From Euglena gracilis (lineage: Eukaryota; Euglenida; Euglenophyceae; Euglenales): DNA of 64,000 bases. Location: assembly GCA_039621445.1 (NCBI GenBank), contig CP154954.1:60757858-60821857 (forward strand), read 5' to 3'. Made by a program: the position numbers and the translations under genes. The notes beneath the pieces are model-generated. The model made no database searches and had not been told where the DNA came from. It saw only the letters and a list, made by a program, of their open reading frames with translations. Each line of letters starts with the position of its first letter. Position 1 is the stretch's first letter. Of the stretch, positions 31,880 to 64,000 are shown in pieces.

Positions 31880-32265
31880 GGGGTTCGGGTAACCCCCCCC
31901 CCCAATAATACCCCCAGGGTATTATTTTTTCGCCTGAAGTCCCGCCCCGAGGGGGGGGGGTATTATTTGGGGTATTATTTCCCCAAAATTTTCGAAGTCC
32001 CGTAGGAGTCAAAATAGCGCCAAAACCCCGCTTTGGGATCATTTCTTGTACTTTCTTCTGAAATTTACCATTTTTTTAGAGGTCAGATGAACCAGAAAAC
32101 TCGGTTTTTTTTTCGTAATTTGTTGTCAGAAATTGTGATTTTGACCCACATTTTCAGGTCAAAATCCGGGCCTTCGGCCTGAAACCGGGGGAAGGGGATT
32201 ATTTCAGTCGCCGAAGTCAGACCCTGAGGGGGGGGGGAGGTATTATTTGGGGGGGGGGGCTATTA
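31880..32265 (+). repeat. TATTATTTGGGG repeat family, copy 1
   Basis: Begins AACCCCCCCCCCCAATAATA, ends near GGCTATTATTTGTGGGGAGG. The central block TTTTCGAAGTCCCGTAGGAG, TTGTACTTTCTTCTGAAATT and TTCGTAATTTGTTGTCAGAA is repeated at 47400-47680. Confidence 0.75.
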
Positions 32266-33353
32266 TTTGTGGGGAGGGTTAACCCCCTCCCCCCCTCCCG
32301 GGGTTGGGTTGGATCTCGCTTGGCAGTGTGGGGAAGGGGGGGGGCGGTCCAGACCCCTCTCGGTCCAGGAGGGGGGGGGGCACACCCCCCTCTAACCCGC
32401 ACACCTCCTCATATCCCTGCAGTCCGACCCTGCGCCGAAGGCTGCTGAAGGAAAAGCAGGAAAAGAAGCAAAACTTCGACCTAATTTCGACCACATGAAG
32501 TATGGGAAGGTCTGGTTGGGGGTGGGGTGGGGGCTGACCCCCCACCACCCAGATGGTTCGGGGAGCCCGGCCCCGGGGGCGGTTTGGACGGGGCGGACTT
32601 GAAAAGGAATCCGGTGCTTCGCGCCGAAAGAGGTGAGATTTTGGGGTCCGGTGTTCAATTTGAAGCGACTGGAAGAACGTGACGAAACTGCAATGCAACG
32701 ATCAACAGCTCTACCAAATTTTGCTCAGAAGTTTCTTTTGGAAATGGTAACCTGGCTGATGGTCTGATAATAACAGTCCATCTGCTCTTGCGGTGAACTT
32801 CACTGGTGAGGTTCACCGTTGGGCAAGGCAGAGGGGGAGGGGAGGGGGTCCGGGACCCCACAGTGAACTTTCAACAAACAGGTGAACTTCACCATAGGGG
32901 GGGGGGGTGGGAGGGGGATCCAAAATGGCCAAAGTCCATTGCTGATCTCCATAGCACCACCCACCCCAACCCCCACCTCCGCAGGGGGTAGGGTTGTGCC
33001 CATTGGTCGTTTCGGGCAGACGATCGATTGATTCGGATAAATCGGGGTGTCTCGGACGATGAACGATTAATTGGTCCCTTCCGATTTTTGTTTTGAAGTT
33101 TGTATGAGAAATCCGAATGTAGAACACAGACTGTTTCTTTCGGTGCCCGCTAATGAATTTTTGTTTCCTTCCAAGTCGCCAGGGAAGACACAAATTAGGA
33201 ACTGCTGCATCTTGATAAACATCGCGCAGTGTTTCACTGGCACTTCGCTGACTCGTTGGCCACGTTTAACACCGTTTCATGGCATACCAGCAAGTGGAGC
33301 ATTATATGACTGGTTACTGTACAAAATTGCATGTTTTCAGCAAATATCATGCC

Positions 33354-34312
33354 CAGGGGGCTTTTTTAGCCTTGGACCCGGGGGGGGGGGTGGGTGGGTC
33401 CGGCCGAGCCCCCCCCCCCAGGGGGGTGGTCCCCCCAGGGCGGGGTGGTATATACTTTTTGAAAAAGGTGCTATTTTTAGCATTTTCGCGGTTTTTCGGC
33501 CAGTTTCGGGAAAAGTGAGTGGGCAGAGGGGGGGGGGGAATTGCACCGTGCAATTTTTGCAATTTTCTGCAATTTTCGATTTTCCCGAAATGTGCAATTT
33601 TTTTTGCAATTTTGTGCAATTAATTGCACATGGCCCAGGACATTTTGTTTTGGAAAATGTCAGTTTTTGATGCAATTGAGAACTTACCAGTTTTTTTTTC
33701 TGGAGGTATTGCAAAAACTGGCTCCTACACTGGACATTTACCCCCACACGCCCCCCCCCCTTGACTGGTGTAGGAGCCAGTTTTTGCAATATATGGGTAG
33801 CAGGGGTAGTTTTTGTTGGGAAACTGATGTGCGTAGTGGAAATTTGAAAATTGAAATTTTCCGTTCAAAGGCTGTTTATTGTTGGTTTACTCAGTTTTCA
33901 AACCCAATCGGCCAATTGGCAAAGGAGCAATAGGCATTCTACAAACAGGTTCGTATTTTGTGCCTTGGTAATTTCTAAGTATGAATTGTTGTGTCTTCCG
34001 CTGGATGATGAACAAGTTCAGGATGAATGGCGTAAGTGTTGCCATGGCATATTGCCACGGCTGATTGTGTTGCAACTTTTTGGGCGAACCGCCAGGGTAA
34101 ATTGGCAGAATATGCAGCTTTTCTGGTTTCTGGTATGGCTTTTCTGGTATGTGCAATTTTGTGCAATTTTGTGCAGTTTTGTGCAATTTTTTGCACTGCA
34201 ATTTTCGACCTCCCGATGTGCAATTTCTCCCCCCCCCCTGGAGTGGGTCCCCCCCCCCGGAACCCCCCCCCAAGGTGGGTGGGTGGACCCCCCCGGTTTT
34301 GAAAAACCCCTG
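33354..34312 (+). mobile_element. possible larger CAGGGG/oligo-T element
   Basis: Left end CAGGGGGCTTTTTTAGCC, right end reverse-complemented CAGGGGTTTTTCAAAACC. Flanks ATCATGCC and GTCGTACC differ by three transitions. Contains TGCAATTTT tracts (33540-33630, 34150-34225) and a 25-bp hairpin. Low confidence as one element. Confidence 0.4.
33708..33791 (+). repeat. perfect-stem hairpin
   Basis: TATTGCAAAAACTGGCTCCT at 33708 pairs with AGGAGCCAGTTTTTGCAATA ending 33791; stem about 26 bp, loop a C-run. Confidence 0.88.
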
Positions 34313-35099
34313 GTCGTACCCATCGTGGTTCACACCCATAATGAACGGTTCATCGCCCTGGGCCGAACAATTCGATTAATCGGCGATGATGAATAGTTGT
34401 TTGATGAATTGCTTAATTGAATCAACCCTACAGGGGGGGGGGTCGAAAGTGCTTTGCCTTTGGGTGCATTTCCTTAAAACTAAGCCTGTTTGGAGCCCCA
34501 GAAGATTTCCTTGGGAAGTCGAGCAGACTTTTGGGGGATGTTGTTTTTTTGTTGGGGTTGAGCTTTCGTTCGTAGTGTGTGATTTTGCATTTATCCTCAC
34601 AATTTATCAGAAGGCGAGTCACAAAGTTCCAACTAGTTTGTCACAATGGATTGAATTTCCCACAGTTTTTTTATTCCTTTCTGTTTTTTTTTCCTTTGTG
34701 TGACTTGTGAAACTGGTGTGCTCAAAACTGAAAGGTGCCCCATAAAAAGAGAGTTTGCTCTGAAATGTGAATTAGGAATTGTCACCTGACAAGTTGGCCA
34801 GTACTAGGGTCCTTGACAACTTCCCCTGACAAATTTTCAGGCGTGACAGTTTCTCGGGGGGGGGGCCACAGGGAAAATTTTTAATTTTGGAATCCTCTCT
34901 CCCGGTTGGGAAAAAAGGCCTCCCTTCCCAGGAAATTGTCTCTTGTGTTCGTCCTCGCTGACACCCGGGCGCAACAGCCGCAAAAACTTCCGGGCCGCAA
35001 AAGCGCGCCGGAACACGGGCCAGGCGTGTCGGCAGCCAAAACAGCGACCGGGGGGCGATAGAGGGCCTCCAGTGGTACATTTCGTCAGATTTTGACCCA

Positions 35100-35420
35100 A
35101 AGCCTACAGGTTTCGGGCCCAAAACGGGGCGCTGGCGGGTCGGAAACCGCTCATATTGGGCTCAGAAACAGTTTTTCCGGGTGCGGGGGGCCAAAAAAAC
35201 ATCGTTTTGGGCAAAAAAAAATTCGATTTTTTTCGACTCTTTGACCCAAAAATGGCTGAAAACGGCTAAGTCAAGACAAGCCAAAACTGTACAAAATGGC
35301 CAAAATTGGCCGAAAAATGGCCGTAACTCGGGCTGGACTGGGAGTTGCGGGAAAAATCAAAATACGGTTAGATAGGGCGTTTTAAGGGCTTCAATTTAGG
35401 TTTTCCGGATATTTCCTTTG
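35100..35420 (+). repeat. GGCGCTGGCGGGTCGGAAA repeat module (single copy)
   Basis: Matches one unit of the 45885-46500 array plus its downstream GGGCTGGACTGGGAGTTGCG block. Confidence 0.75.
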
Positions 35421-35532
35421 ATACCGTTTTGGGGGCGGGAGGTCCCTGGTTCCAACCTTTTTTGACCCCTTGTCAAATCACCACCCCCCACCCCATTCGG
35501 GGGACACCTCTTTGGTCACAACTCCACGTCCA

Positions 35533-35586
35533 ACGACCACCCCCCTGTCGGAGTACAGAGGTTACCGGTCATTGGACATGGGGGGG
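35533..35586 (+). repeat. minimal TGTCCAACGACC inverted repeat
   Basis: CACGTCCAACGACCACCC and ACCGGTCATTGGACATGG lie only about 20 bp apart: ends of the 14790/22769 family with almost no interior. Confidence 0.65.
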
Positions 35587-36007
35587 TATGTCGGTATGCA
35601 GTGGACCCCACACTTGGAAGGCATCTCTTTGTGGCTGGTTTCCGGAGAAAAGGCCAAGAGAATGTCAAAAGAGCTTGCCATGGTTGTCGTCAAACCCCAG
35701 GAAAATTGTCTTCTTGGGACCTGAACTGGCTGACGTGTCATGTAGAAAAGCCAATGGCCATACGTGACTCTGGAAAATTCCCCTGGGGTGCACCACATGC
35801 TTTGCCAGATGACACCTTTTCTGCGGGCGTGGGGCATGGTAAGTTCCTCCCCTCCCCGTCTGTATAAACGAAGCACCGTAAATGATGACATCCCAAAGTG
35901 GCCCCCAGCCCAGGGGCTGGATTGGGAGGAAGTTGCCAATCCATTCTGGCTGGCTGGGTTTTTTGAAAAAGGATTATCTGCCCACACACACGCGCGCGCG
36001 CTCGCAC

Positions 36008-36010
36008 ACA

Positions 36011-36086
<76 letters not shown>

Positions 36087-36278
36087 ACGCACAGCAACAA
36101 ATGCACCCGCAACTCATACAACACACACACACACACACACACACACACCCACACCCACACACCCACACCAACACCCACACCCACCCACACCCACACCCAC
36201 ACCCACCCACACCCACACCCACACCCACCCACCCACACACCCACCCACCCACACACCCACCCACACACACACACACAG
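36008..36278 (+). repeat. (CA)n / (CCCACA)n microsatellite ending at a probable trans-splice acceptor
   Basis: (CA)n from 36008-36082 and 36118-36146, then CCCACA/CCCACC variants to CACACACAG at 36278. The AG is 14 bases before the ATG of the next gene. Confidence 0.85.
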
Positions 36279-36292
36279 GCCGCCCGCCGTGG

Positions 36293-41857
<5,565 letters not shown>

Positions 41858-42109
41858 TGTCTGCCCTTCTGCCCTGAGACATCACTTCCTGTGAAGGTCA
41901 CCAAGGAACAATTTTTTCGAAGCCATGCTCGCATTCCGACACTGTCAAAGGGGGGACTTCGCTTGTCTTTGTTTGTTATAAATGTGGCATGCATGCATGT
42001 GTGCATACAGCTACTGCTGCTGCAGCTGCTGCCACTGCTATTTAGGACGCTCGAAGCTGCGGATTTGTGTGTTGGGTTCTTCTTTTAACTAACTAAATTA
42101 ACTAACTTA

Positions 42110-42285
42110 ATTAACTCAGAAAACCCCTCCCGGGGAGTCCTGGTCCGGAGTCCCAGGTCGCCGGAAAATTTTTTGGGAAATGCCTTAACACGGCCGGATA
42201 TCAGCCCCCATGGAGGGGGGTCCCACACCGTGCCAGAGGGTTGAGTGGACCCCTCCCCCCGGAGGTCTTAGAAAGAAGCCTGTTC
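42110..42285 (+). repeat. CAGGN/oligo-T element, partial
   Basis: The right end CTTAGAAAGAAGCCTG (reverse complement CAGGCTTCTTTCTAAG) matches 19544-19783. The left part GTCCTGGTCCGGAGTC lacks a clear terminus. Confidence 0.45.
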
Positions 42286-42476
42286 GTGTGAGTGCATTTT
42301 GGTGCACTTCCATTGCAAGTGGTGTGGAGCCAGGCAGCGTCAGGCACCGTGTCTTCCCTACCGTAGGAACAGCCAGGCGGCGTGCCAGCCGCACTGGGGT
42401 GCCTCTTCACCGGTCGCCTGCAACGCCCAGCATCCTTCTTCCCCACTCTGCCCCGCGCCCCCACCTGCCCACTCCC

Positions 42477-57986
<15,510 letters not shown>

Positions 57987-59389
57987 CGGTCCTCTTGAGG
58001 CTTCGGTTTCTGTTCCGCTCCTCTTGAAATGAATTCACACCCTGTTGATCTCCTGTCAAGATGTAGAAAACTTTGAAAGTTTTTTTGTTTTAAGGTATTT
58101 CTTCTTCAGCCAGGCGCCAAAAAAATTGCCAAAACCACAACTTTATTGAATTTTTTTTGCTGTTGGTATTTCTGCTGGTGCTGGTGGTAGTGGTGGTGGT
58201 GGTGTTGCTGTTGGTATTGGTGCTGGTCTTTTGTGTTTCCATTGTTGTTTGTTTGCCCCCCTTTTCAATTTGCCTGAGAATCAAACAAAGAAAAGATTAA
58301 TTTGGGCGGGGACACAGTTGGCTTGGTGAGCCCCACGACCGGGGCGGGGTTTAGATGGCAGCCAGATCGCAGAATGAAGAAGGAAGCCTCCGGTGGTGGT
58401 TTCACGGCCAGCGGCTGGACTTCGTCAGCCCCTGGACCATGCCGCACACTCTTGCCCTCTCTCCTCCTCTCTCAGCTCCATCCTCCCTCTGCTTTGACTC
58501 CCCCACCCCAAACTGGCCCCATCCTGCTGTGCTAACCCTGACCCTGGATATATGGTTGTCCAATATGTACAAACGTTGGCACGCAGAATCTCAGTGTCCA
58601 TCTCCAAAATAGCTTCCCAACATCAATCTTCAGCTTCAAATCACAGTAATGATTCCCAGATTGCAGATCTTGATCAGACCTTGACCCATCTCTAGTTGGG
58701 AAACACCCAAAATGACAGCCACCCAAATGGTAAATTAGGTCCGTACCAAACGTTGGCACCAGAAATAGCCAATTGGCACTGAGCATGCAGAGTGGCGGTC
58801 TTTGCGCTTCAGTGCAACAGGACCGCTCTTCTGTCAATCACAAGACATCAAGGCCAGTTCCTGGAACAGTCAAATTCGTTGGGCCACGGAGCACTAAATT
58901 ATCAGGAATAATAAAAAGAGGGGAACACCTCTTATCATTGTCATTTCCTCTACATGGATGTCACGAAACTGCAATACGAATTGGCGTCCCCCCTCAGGCT
59001 CGCCCCAATTTCGGGTCTCAGGTCAAGTTCAGGTCCTGCCCGAGCAATCCTAAGGGTTCACCTGGTTGTGTTTGTGAGCAGCACATTGATCCAGCTCGCC
59101 CAGTGTATTTTTGAACTTCTTTTTTTTTGGAGGAAACTCAGCAACTTCAGCGTTTCATTTCACACAGTTTTCTGCATTCATTTTATGAATATCACACACA
59201 CACAACACACACCACACAGCACACAACACACAACAACACGCAACACGCAACGCACAACACACAGCACACAACACACAACACACAACACACAACACACAAC
59301 AACACACAACACAACACACACGACACACACACACACACAGACACACACACACACACACACACACACAACGCACACAACCCTCAGCCCGG
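57987..59389 (+). other. intergenic region between NAR1 and the pICln-like gene
   Basis: About 1.4 kb. A GGTGGT-rich stretch at 58180-58205 and a CA-rich tract at the end; otherwise nothing recognised. Confidence 0.6.
59190..59384 (+). repeat. ACACAACACA tract ending at a probable trans-splice acceptor
   Basis: ACACAACACAC-type repeats to 59376, then CCCTCAG (AG 59383-59384), six bases before the 59390 ATG. Confidence 0.8.
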
Positions 59390-59524
59390 ATGGCGGAACT
59401 AATGGACCTCCTGGCAGAGGACGAGGACCTCACCGCGGTCCACGACGAGGTGGCGCTCCACGTCGGGGCGGAGGCGCAGGGGCAGGGCAAGGTGGTGGTC
59501 ACCAGCCGGCGATGGGTGTGGCTG
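59390..59524 (+). CDS. ICLN: pICln-like exon 1
   Basis: Reads MAELMDLLAEDEDLTAVHDE, then VALHVGAEAQGQGKVVVTSR and RWVWL. The ATG follows CCTCAG, a plausible spliced-leader acceptor. The donor is uncertain (59515-59530). Confidence 0.75.
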
Positions 59525-62500
59525 CCGGGCCATGGATTGGCTTCCCCCTGCGTGAACTCCCGGGGTGGCAAACCCTTGGCATTGAGGTAGGTGGGAGGGA
59601 GTTCCGACCACCCCCACCCCCAACCCCGGGGGAGTCAGGGTGGGAGAGTTTGGACCCTCCTCACCCCCTCCTTGGATGGTTTCAAAAACAATGCCTAGGG
59701 GATGCCTAAAAAGCGGTGCGGCACCGCTAGGGCACCGCTTGACACCGCTTGGCCGGGAACCTTTGGCCAGGTGATTCCTTTGTGGGAATCATATGAAGTC
59801 ACGTCTGACAAAATTATTTGATCAACCCGCTTAATCACGCTTAAAAAATTGTAACGTATGACAACTTATCGTGCACACCATCAGGAAAATATTGCAACGA
59901 CCTCCCCTAAAAAAGCAAAGTTTGTCGTCAAGCGGTGTCAAGCAGTGCCCCAGCGGTGCCGCACCGCTTTTTAGGCATCCCCAATGAAAACAACCTTCCA
60001 GTGCTGCGTGCCAGGAACTGCCATAAAAAAAAATGTCTTGAATATCCCAATGTCAAGCTCCGTGTGCCCCCCAGGGCTTCCCGTACATCCTGGGGAGGAG
60101 GGTTGAGATTCGGTGGCGGGGTTTGGGCATTTGGGTTTTGGGCCACCAGTGGCCCAACCTCAGGCCAGCAAGTTGTGTGTGGGCCTCGGGCGCTGTTGGG
60201 TGTTTTCGGATCGATCCCCCACATCCGCCCACTCCCCGACGCCGATGGGTTGACGGGTGTGCGGGGGTTTTTCATCCACTGAAACAAAGGTGGCGGGGGG
60301 GGGGGGGGCTGGGTCGGGGGATGGGGCCGTTCCCGAGCGAATCGATGGGTCGGACACCCGCGGCCCCGACGGGGAGCCGCGGCCGCCGTTCAGCGTCCCC
60401 TTCGACGACATGATCATGGCCGGGCCCGGCGGCCTCCGTCGCCGAGCCGTGAATTAAGAATGCCCATCTTTGTCGCTTTTGGTTCCCCTCAGGAACCCTT
60501 TGGGCCAGGGTTGGGTGGGAAGTGTGTAGGCACTGTGGGTGGGTTGACCATCCCCCTGCCCAAGCCTTCCCATAGCCTGTCAATTTACACAGCGAGGATT
60601 GTTCAAGTTTTGGGCGTCCAATGTATCACCTGCCATGCCAAGCTGCTGAGTAATGTGTTCTTTCGGAATGGTGTTGTTGGTATTGCTGGTGTCAGTGTTT
60701 GGTGTTATATTTCGGAGCGAAGGGTTACCTCCACCGCTGGAATTTTTCGGGGTCCGGGCCAGGCTTCTTTTTAAGGCAGTTGGGGGGAGGCAAATATCAC
60801 CTCCCAAATGAAGTAGGTAGGACCCCTCGAGGTCCTACTTCGGGATCTGAGCTACAACACCCCTCTGACAACCCCAAAGAAGGACTGGATCTTGTATTTG
60901 GAGAGACAATCATGAACTTTTTGGCTTCGCAGAGATGGGTATTAAAATTTTTTGACAATACCCCAGCATCATAAAATATGCAATTTGTATTTAGTTAAAA
61001 GTGGGGTGAAAATGCATTTCTTATGCACTGTCAGTGCCCAGCGCTAGAAGAAAAAAAATTGGAACCTGCTCCAAAACCCCAAAAAAATTTTCGAGCTCTA
61101 AGCCCCCCCCTGAACATGAATATTCACCCCCCGGGGTGGGGGTGAACATAACCCCCCTGCCTCTGGGCCAAAAAATAATACCCTGCAGAGGGGTTAACTT
61201 AAAAAAAGACTTCTTCCAAATGCGGTTTTGCACGACGTCAACGAACCCCCCCCCTGCCCCCGCAGCGGTCTGCATGCTCTCCAACAGGCCAGGGCACGGA
61301 GCCGCATGCCGTTGCCCGGGATGGGGAAGCCTTCCCCGCCCCGTGCATCTACATCCAGGTGGGCCCCCTGCCAGCCTGCAGCGGTGGGTCCATTCCAGCT
61401 CGGCCAAAAATGGACGGTTTGGCGTGCGGTACAGTTGGAGGGCGTTTCCCTTGAGCACAGGGAACGGACAATGACCTTGTTTACTTTTTTGAAAAGAAAG
61501 CAAGGTGCTGTTTCTCAGGGCCATAGGATCGCTTAGTCACTGGCCGACCGCCCCCCGCCCTGTGAGTGTGGGGTGTGGGTGGGTGGGTGCCGACCCCCCC
61601 CCCCCAGTTTCTGGATAAGCCTCTGACCCCATCCCTCCCCCATCACACAGGTGGACACCGGCCGCGAGGTGGAGGCCACCCCGGCTGAGGCTGCCGCCAT
61701 CGCCGCCCGGCAAGACACCGGGCGCAGAGTTTGGCATAAAGGGGGCAGTCCCATGGAGTGGGCCAATCCAGAAACCTCCCATGTCACTTTCTGCAATTCG
61801 TCGGGAGTTTCCCCAGTTGGCAAAACCACAAAAACGAAAGCCAGCTGGTTTTTGTGGGGGAAAAAATACCAGCTGCATTCCACCCCCCTCCCCCGCTGAA
61901 TTTTGAACTAAAATTGTCGGCATAGAAATATTGGGACAGATGGAGGGTGTCGGCTCCCCTTGATCAGGAGGGGGGGGTCCAGACCACATGTGTTAGGGAA
62001 AAAAGTTTGAATTGACGCTTTTGGTTGGGCCCGTCAAGGTCAGGCAAGGACAGCCACCGGATCCCACCAGACCCCACCGGATCCCATTAGATCCCACCGG
62101 GGATTTCTTGACCATTTAGTTTGTGGGTTCCCACCGGATCCCACCGCATCCCACCGCAGATTTTTTTCCGTGCACAGATTTTGCTTTTGGATTTATGCCC
62201 CACGTCCCGGACCTTGGCCAGGCGCATTCCTTGGTCGGTCAAAGGAAACACAAATCCAATTTTGGGTGAAGTCAATGAAGGTTTATCAGGACACTAGAGC
62301 CACAGTTCCCCACCCCCGCCGGCGGAAAAAAACACGTCCAACAAGGTGATTTGGACCGGATGTTCTTTCTACATCATGCAGCAGGTGCACAGCATAACCA
62401 TGGCCCCCAGGTCAGGGTCTTGGCCTCTTTTCCGTCCCACATGAGTCATCTTTTTTTTGGCTCTGTTAATTGCACGTCCCTCTTTGCAGCATGAGACTTT

Positions 62501-63325
62501 GGGTGTGGTTCGGGACGCGGGGGGGGGGGACGGGGGGGACGCGGTTGCCCCCCCCCAAGGCAACCCACCAGATCACACCGGACCCCACCAGAGACCAAAA
62601 ACGGGGATGACTGTCTTTGCCTGGCCAAGATCCAAAGCTCCCTCTTTGGAGCCAGAAAGTTGCCCAAAACGTCCCCAAACTTGCATTTCCTGTTGATCCA
62701 GAGCAGGGAACGATCCAAGCGGACCAGCCCCCCCCCCCTTGGGGTCCAGCCCCCCAACACCATTCCCTGACCCCCCCAGGGGCGAGTGGTAATAAAGTTT
62801 TTGCAGACTGAAACAATATTTTGGCGCGAAAGTTTGGCGCAAAGCGGTCAAAAAGTGGTCAAAAGATGGCTATTGTGGTATTTTGGGGGTTTCACCTAAA
62901 AAAGAATTGGCTGAAGAAATGCATCCCAGCTGGATTTAGGCTGTTTTGCCTGTTTTTTGGGGGGGCAGGCTGGACCCCCCACCCCCCTCGGGGCCCAGCC
63001 AGCACCTTTTTTCCATCCAGCCAGCTGGACCACCCGGGGGGGGGGGGTCCTTGAGAAATTCCCTGATCTGGGGAGGCACAGATTTCCGGCCCGGCACAAC
63101 ACCTCCCCCCGCAGGGAGGACGGGGCACCGGCCCCCTCGGGCCTCGCCAGCCAACCCCTGGCAAAGCCGGGGCTGCACAACGCCCAACCCGTGATGCTGG
63201 TGGAGCCCCTCGAGGTACGGCTGGTGCCGGCCCCCGGGGCGGCCCTCGAGGGGCTGTTCGCCAGCCTGTGCGTCTCCTCCGGGGAGGGCGGCGGCCAGGC
63301 GGCTGGCGTGGCGGCGCCGGTGTAG
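59390..63325 (+). CDS. ICLN: pICln-like protein (chloride conductance regulator / methylosome subunit ICln)
   Basis: Small acidic protein with a PH-like fold that, with PRMT5, chaperones Sm proteins in snRNP assembly; cytosolic. Reads DEVALHVGAEAQGQGKVVVT-SRRWVWL (family G.LYIT..R..WL), PFSVPFDDMIM-HAVARDGEAFPAPCIYIQV (family FS..YP.I.LHA.SRD....P.C.Y.Q) and EVRLVPAPGAALEGLFASLC (family E.RFVP.D...L...F.A.CEC). Exons: 59390 to about 59524, 60317 to about 60418, about 61305-61358, 61651-61721, 63166-63325 (TAG). The junction 61721/63166 is CAG/CTG type; 61358/61651 is GT-AG. The first two junctions are approximate. Shorter at the C-terminus than animal ICln. Family assignment is good but rests on short motifs. 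Confidence 0.75.
59698..59982 (+). mobile_element. 285-bp MITE with 54-bp near-perfect terminal inverted repeats
   Basis: Ends GGGGATGCCTAAAAAGCGGT on both strands; 54 bp with two mismatches. Each arm also contains an AGCGGTGCGGCACCGCT hairpin. The interior is AT-rich. No target duplication can be asserted. Inside pICln intron 1. Confidence 0.87.
60317..60418 (+). CDS. ICLN: pICln-like exon 2
   Basis: Reads GAVPERIDGSDTRGPDGEPR, then PPFSVPFDDMIM. CTG 60309-60311 precedes. The 3' end is inferred from homology. Confidence 0.62.
61305..61358 (+). CDS. ICLN: pICln-like exon 3 (HAVARDGEAFPAPCIYIQ)
   Basis: Reads HAVARDGEAFPAPCIYIQ; donor CAG|GTGGGC is conventional. The start may be as early as 61278. 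Confidence 0.78.
61651..61721 (+). CDS. ICLN: pICln-like exon 4
   Basis: Reads VDTGREVEATPAEAAAIAAR. Conventional acceptor CATCACACAG; ends before GCG-CAG (61725-61727). Confidence 0.75.
61722..63165 (+). other. nonconventional intron (pICln-like gene)
   Basis: Starts GCGCAG, ends CTGGCAAA. Contains the GGATCCCACC repeats and several C/G runs. Confidence 0.7.
62050..62160 (+). repeat. ACCGGATCCCACC decamer repeats
   Basis: Seven or so variants of CACCGGATCCC / CACCAGACCCC, with a related cluster at 62565-62592. Confidence 0.8.
63166..63325 (+). CDS. ICLN: pICln-like last exon (EVRLVPAPGAALEGLFASLC)
   Basis: Reads PGLHNAQPVMLVEPLEVRLV, then PAPGAALEGLFASLCVSSGE to TAG 63323-63325. CTG 63158-63160. 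An alternative AG acceptor near 63115 would add a short leader. Confidence 0.76.
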
Positions 63326-64000
63326 CGGCGGGGGGGGGGGGGTTGGAACCGGCGGGGTGGAGCATTGTTCATCCGCCAATGTTGTGGGTCACCCACCCCC
63401 CAGCCCCAATCCGCGGAGACTCAGCCAGCCGTGGGCTGTGCAACAGCCCTGCCCTACGTGGGCAGCGCCCCAGCCAGCTCTGCCGCCCCACACGTTGCGA
63501 AATCGCGGCAATTCTTATGGGAGCAAGTTTCGCAATTTTCGGCCCTCCCAAATGCCAAATCCGGCCTTTGAACCAGACCACACCTCACATTGGGCTCAAC
63601 GACAACCAGCCTCCCTCAGGGGCGAGGCCGTCGGACTCCACCGCCTTGTTGGGACGAGACGGGAGAGGGCAACTTCTTCTTCAACGATGTCGGAGGAGCG
63701 TTTCAGACTCCATAGTTTCCCTCAAAAGCAACCTTCTATTCTGCGGCTGCGCTTAAGCGCATGCGGATGTGACAGCTGGTGGTGGTGGTTGCCCAATGCT
63801 GAATTTAATGGGTGGTTTTGCTTTTTTCCATTTTGGGAGCCGCATCTTTTGAGATTTCAGGCCCGTTATGAGACATATGGGATACGATACACACGCGCGC
63901 GCGCACACACACACACACGCGCGCACACACACACAACACACACACACACAACACACGGACACACACACACACAGACACACACACACACACAACACACACA
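63326..64000 (+). other. 3' flank; (CA)n at window end
   Basis: No exon recognised. CACGCGCGCG and (CA)n from about 63890 to the window end. Confidence 0.7.

Larger units (their letters stand above)
28121..36292 (+). other. intergenic region between GSL and the phytol kinase-like gene
   Basis: About 8 kb with no convincing exon on either strand. 28121-30400 is mostly unique, moderate-GC sequence in which I recognise nothing. 30400 onward is repeat-rich. Short open frames (for example around 31100-31315) lack splice-consistent partners or recognisable domains. Confidence 0.55.

Overview
This is a nuclear window from a photosynthetic protist, most probably a euglenid (Euglena or a close relative). 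The main evidence is splicing. When exons are joined so that the conserved proteins read without gaps, most introns are not GT-AG. They carry CAG at intron positions +4 to +6 and CTG at -8 to -6, the signature of euglenid nonconventional introns; a minority are ordinary GT-AG introns. The gene content fits as well: a 1,3-beta-glucan synthase (euglenids store paramylon, a 1,3-beta-glucan) and a phytol-kinase-type enzyme. Species assignment is inference.

Four genes, all on the + strand, were assembled from small GC-rich exons (about 37-175 nt) scattered through 64 kb. (1) 1-28120: the 3' part of a 1,3-beta-glucan (callose/paramylon) synthase; its 5' end lies outside the window. (2) 36293 to about 41857: a phytol/polyprenol kinase of the CTP-dependent lipid-kinase family. 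(3) 42477-57986: NAR1/CIAO3 (NARFL), the hydrogenase-like Fe-S protein of cytosolic iron-sulfur assembly; one internal segment was not located. (4) 59390-63325: a pICln-like chloride-channel/methylosome subunit.

Introns and spacers make up most of the window and are packed with repeats. Several short inverted-repeat transposons can be delimited exactly, with target-site duplications: two 313-bp hAT-like MITEs (8-bp TSDs); three CAGGN/oligo-T MITEs (8-bp TSDs); one 311-bp CAGGGCGG MITE; two larger elements (2.4 and 3.0 kb) sharing a CTTAGGCGGC terminus with 5-bp TSDs and filled with GCGCAAATGCGC dyads; a 285-bp element with near-perfect 54-bp inverted repeats; and a TGTCCAACGACC-ended family. 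There are also a 1.26-kb tandem duplication, a 163-bp satellite-like array, (GT)n/(CA)n tracts up to about 240 bp, and long C/G runs.

One non-repetitive oddity lies in NAR1 intron 1: a coiled-coil-rich reading frame (about 42725-43549) interrupted by one stop, with composition unlike its surroundings. The four genes are not a pathway or operon; they are unrelated housekeeping and metabolic genes. No CRISPR array, rRNA or convincing tRNA gene was seen.
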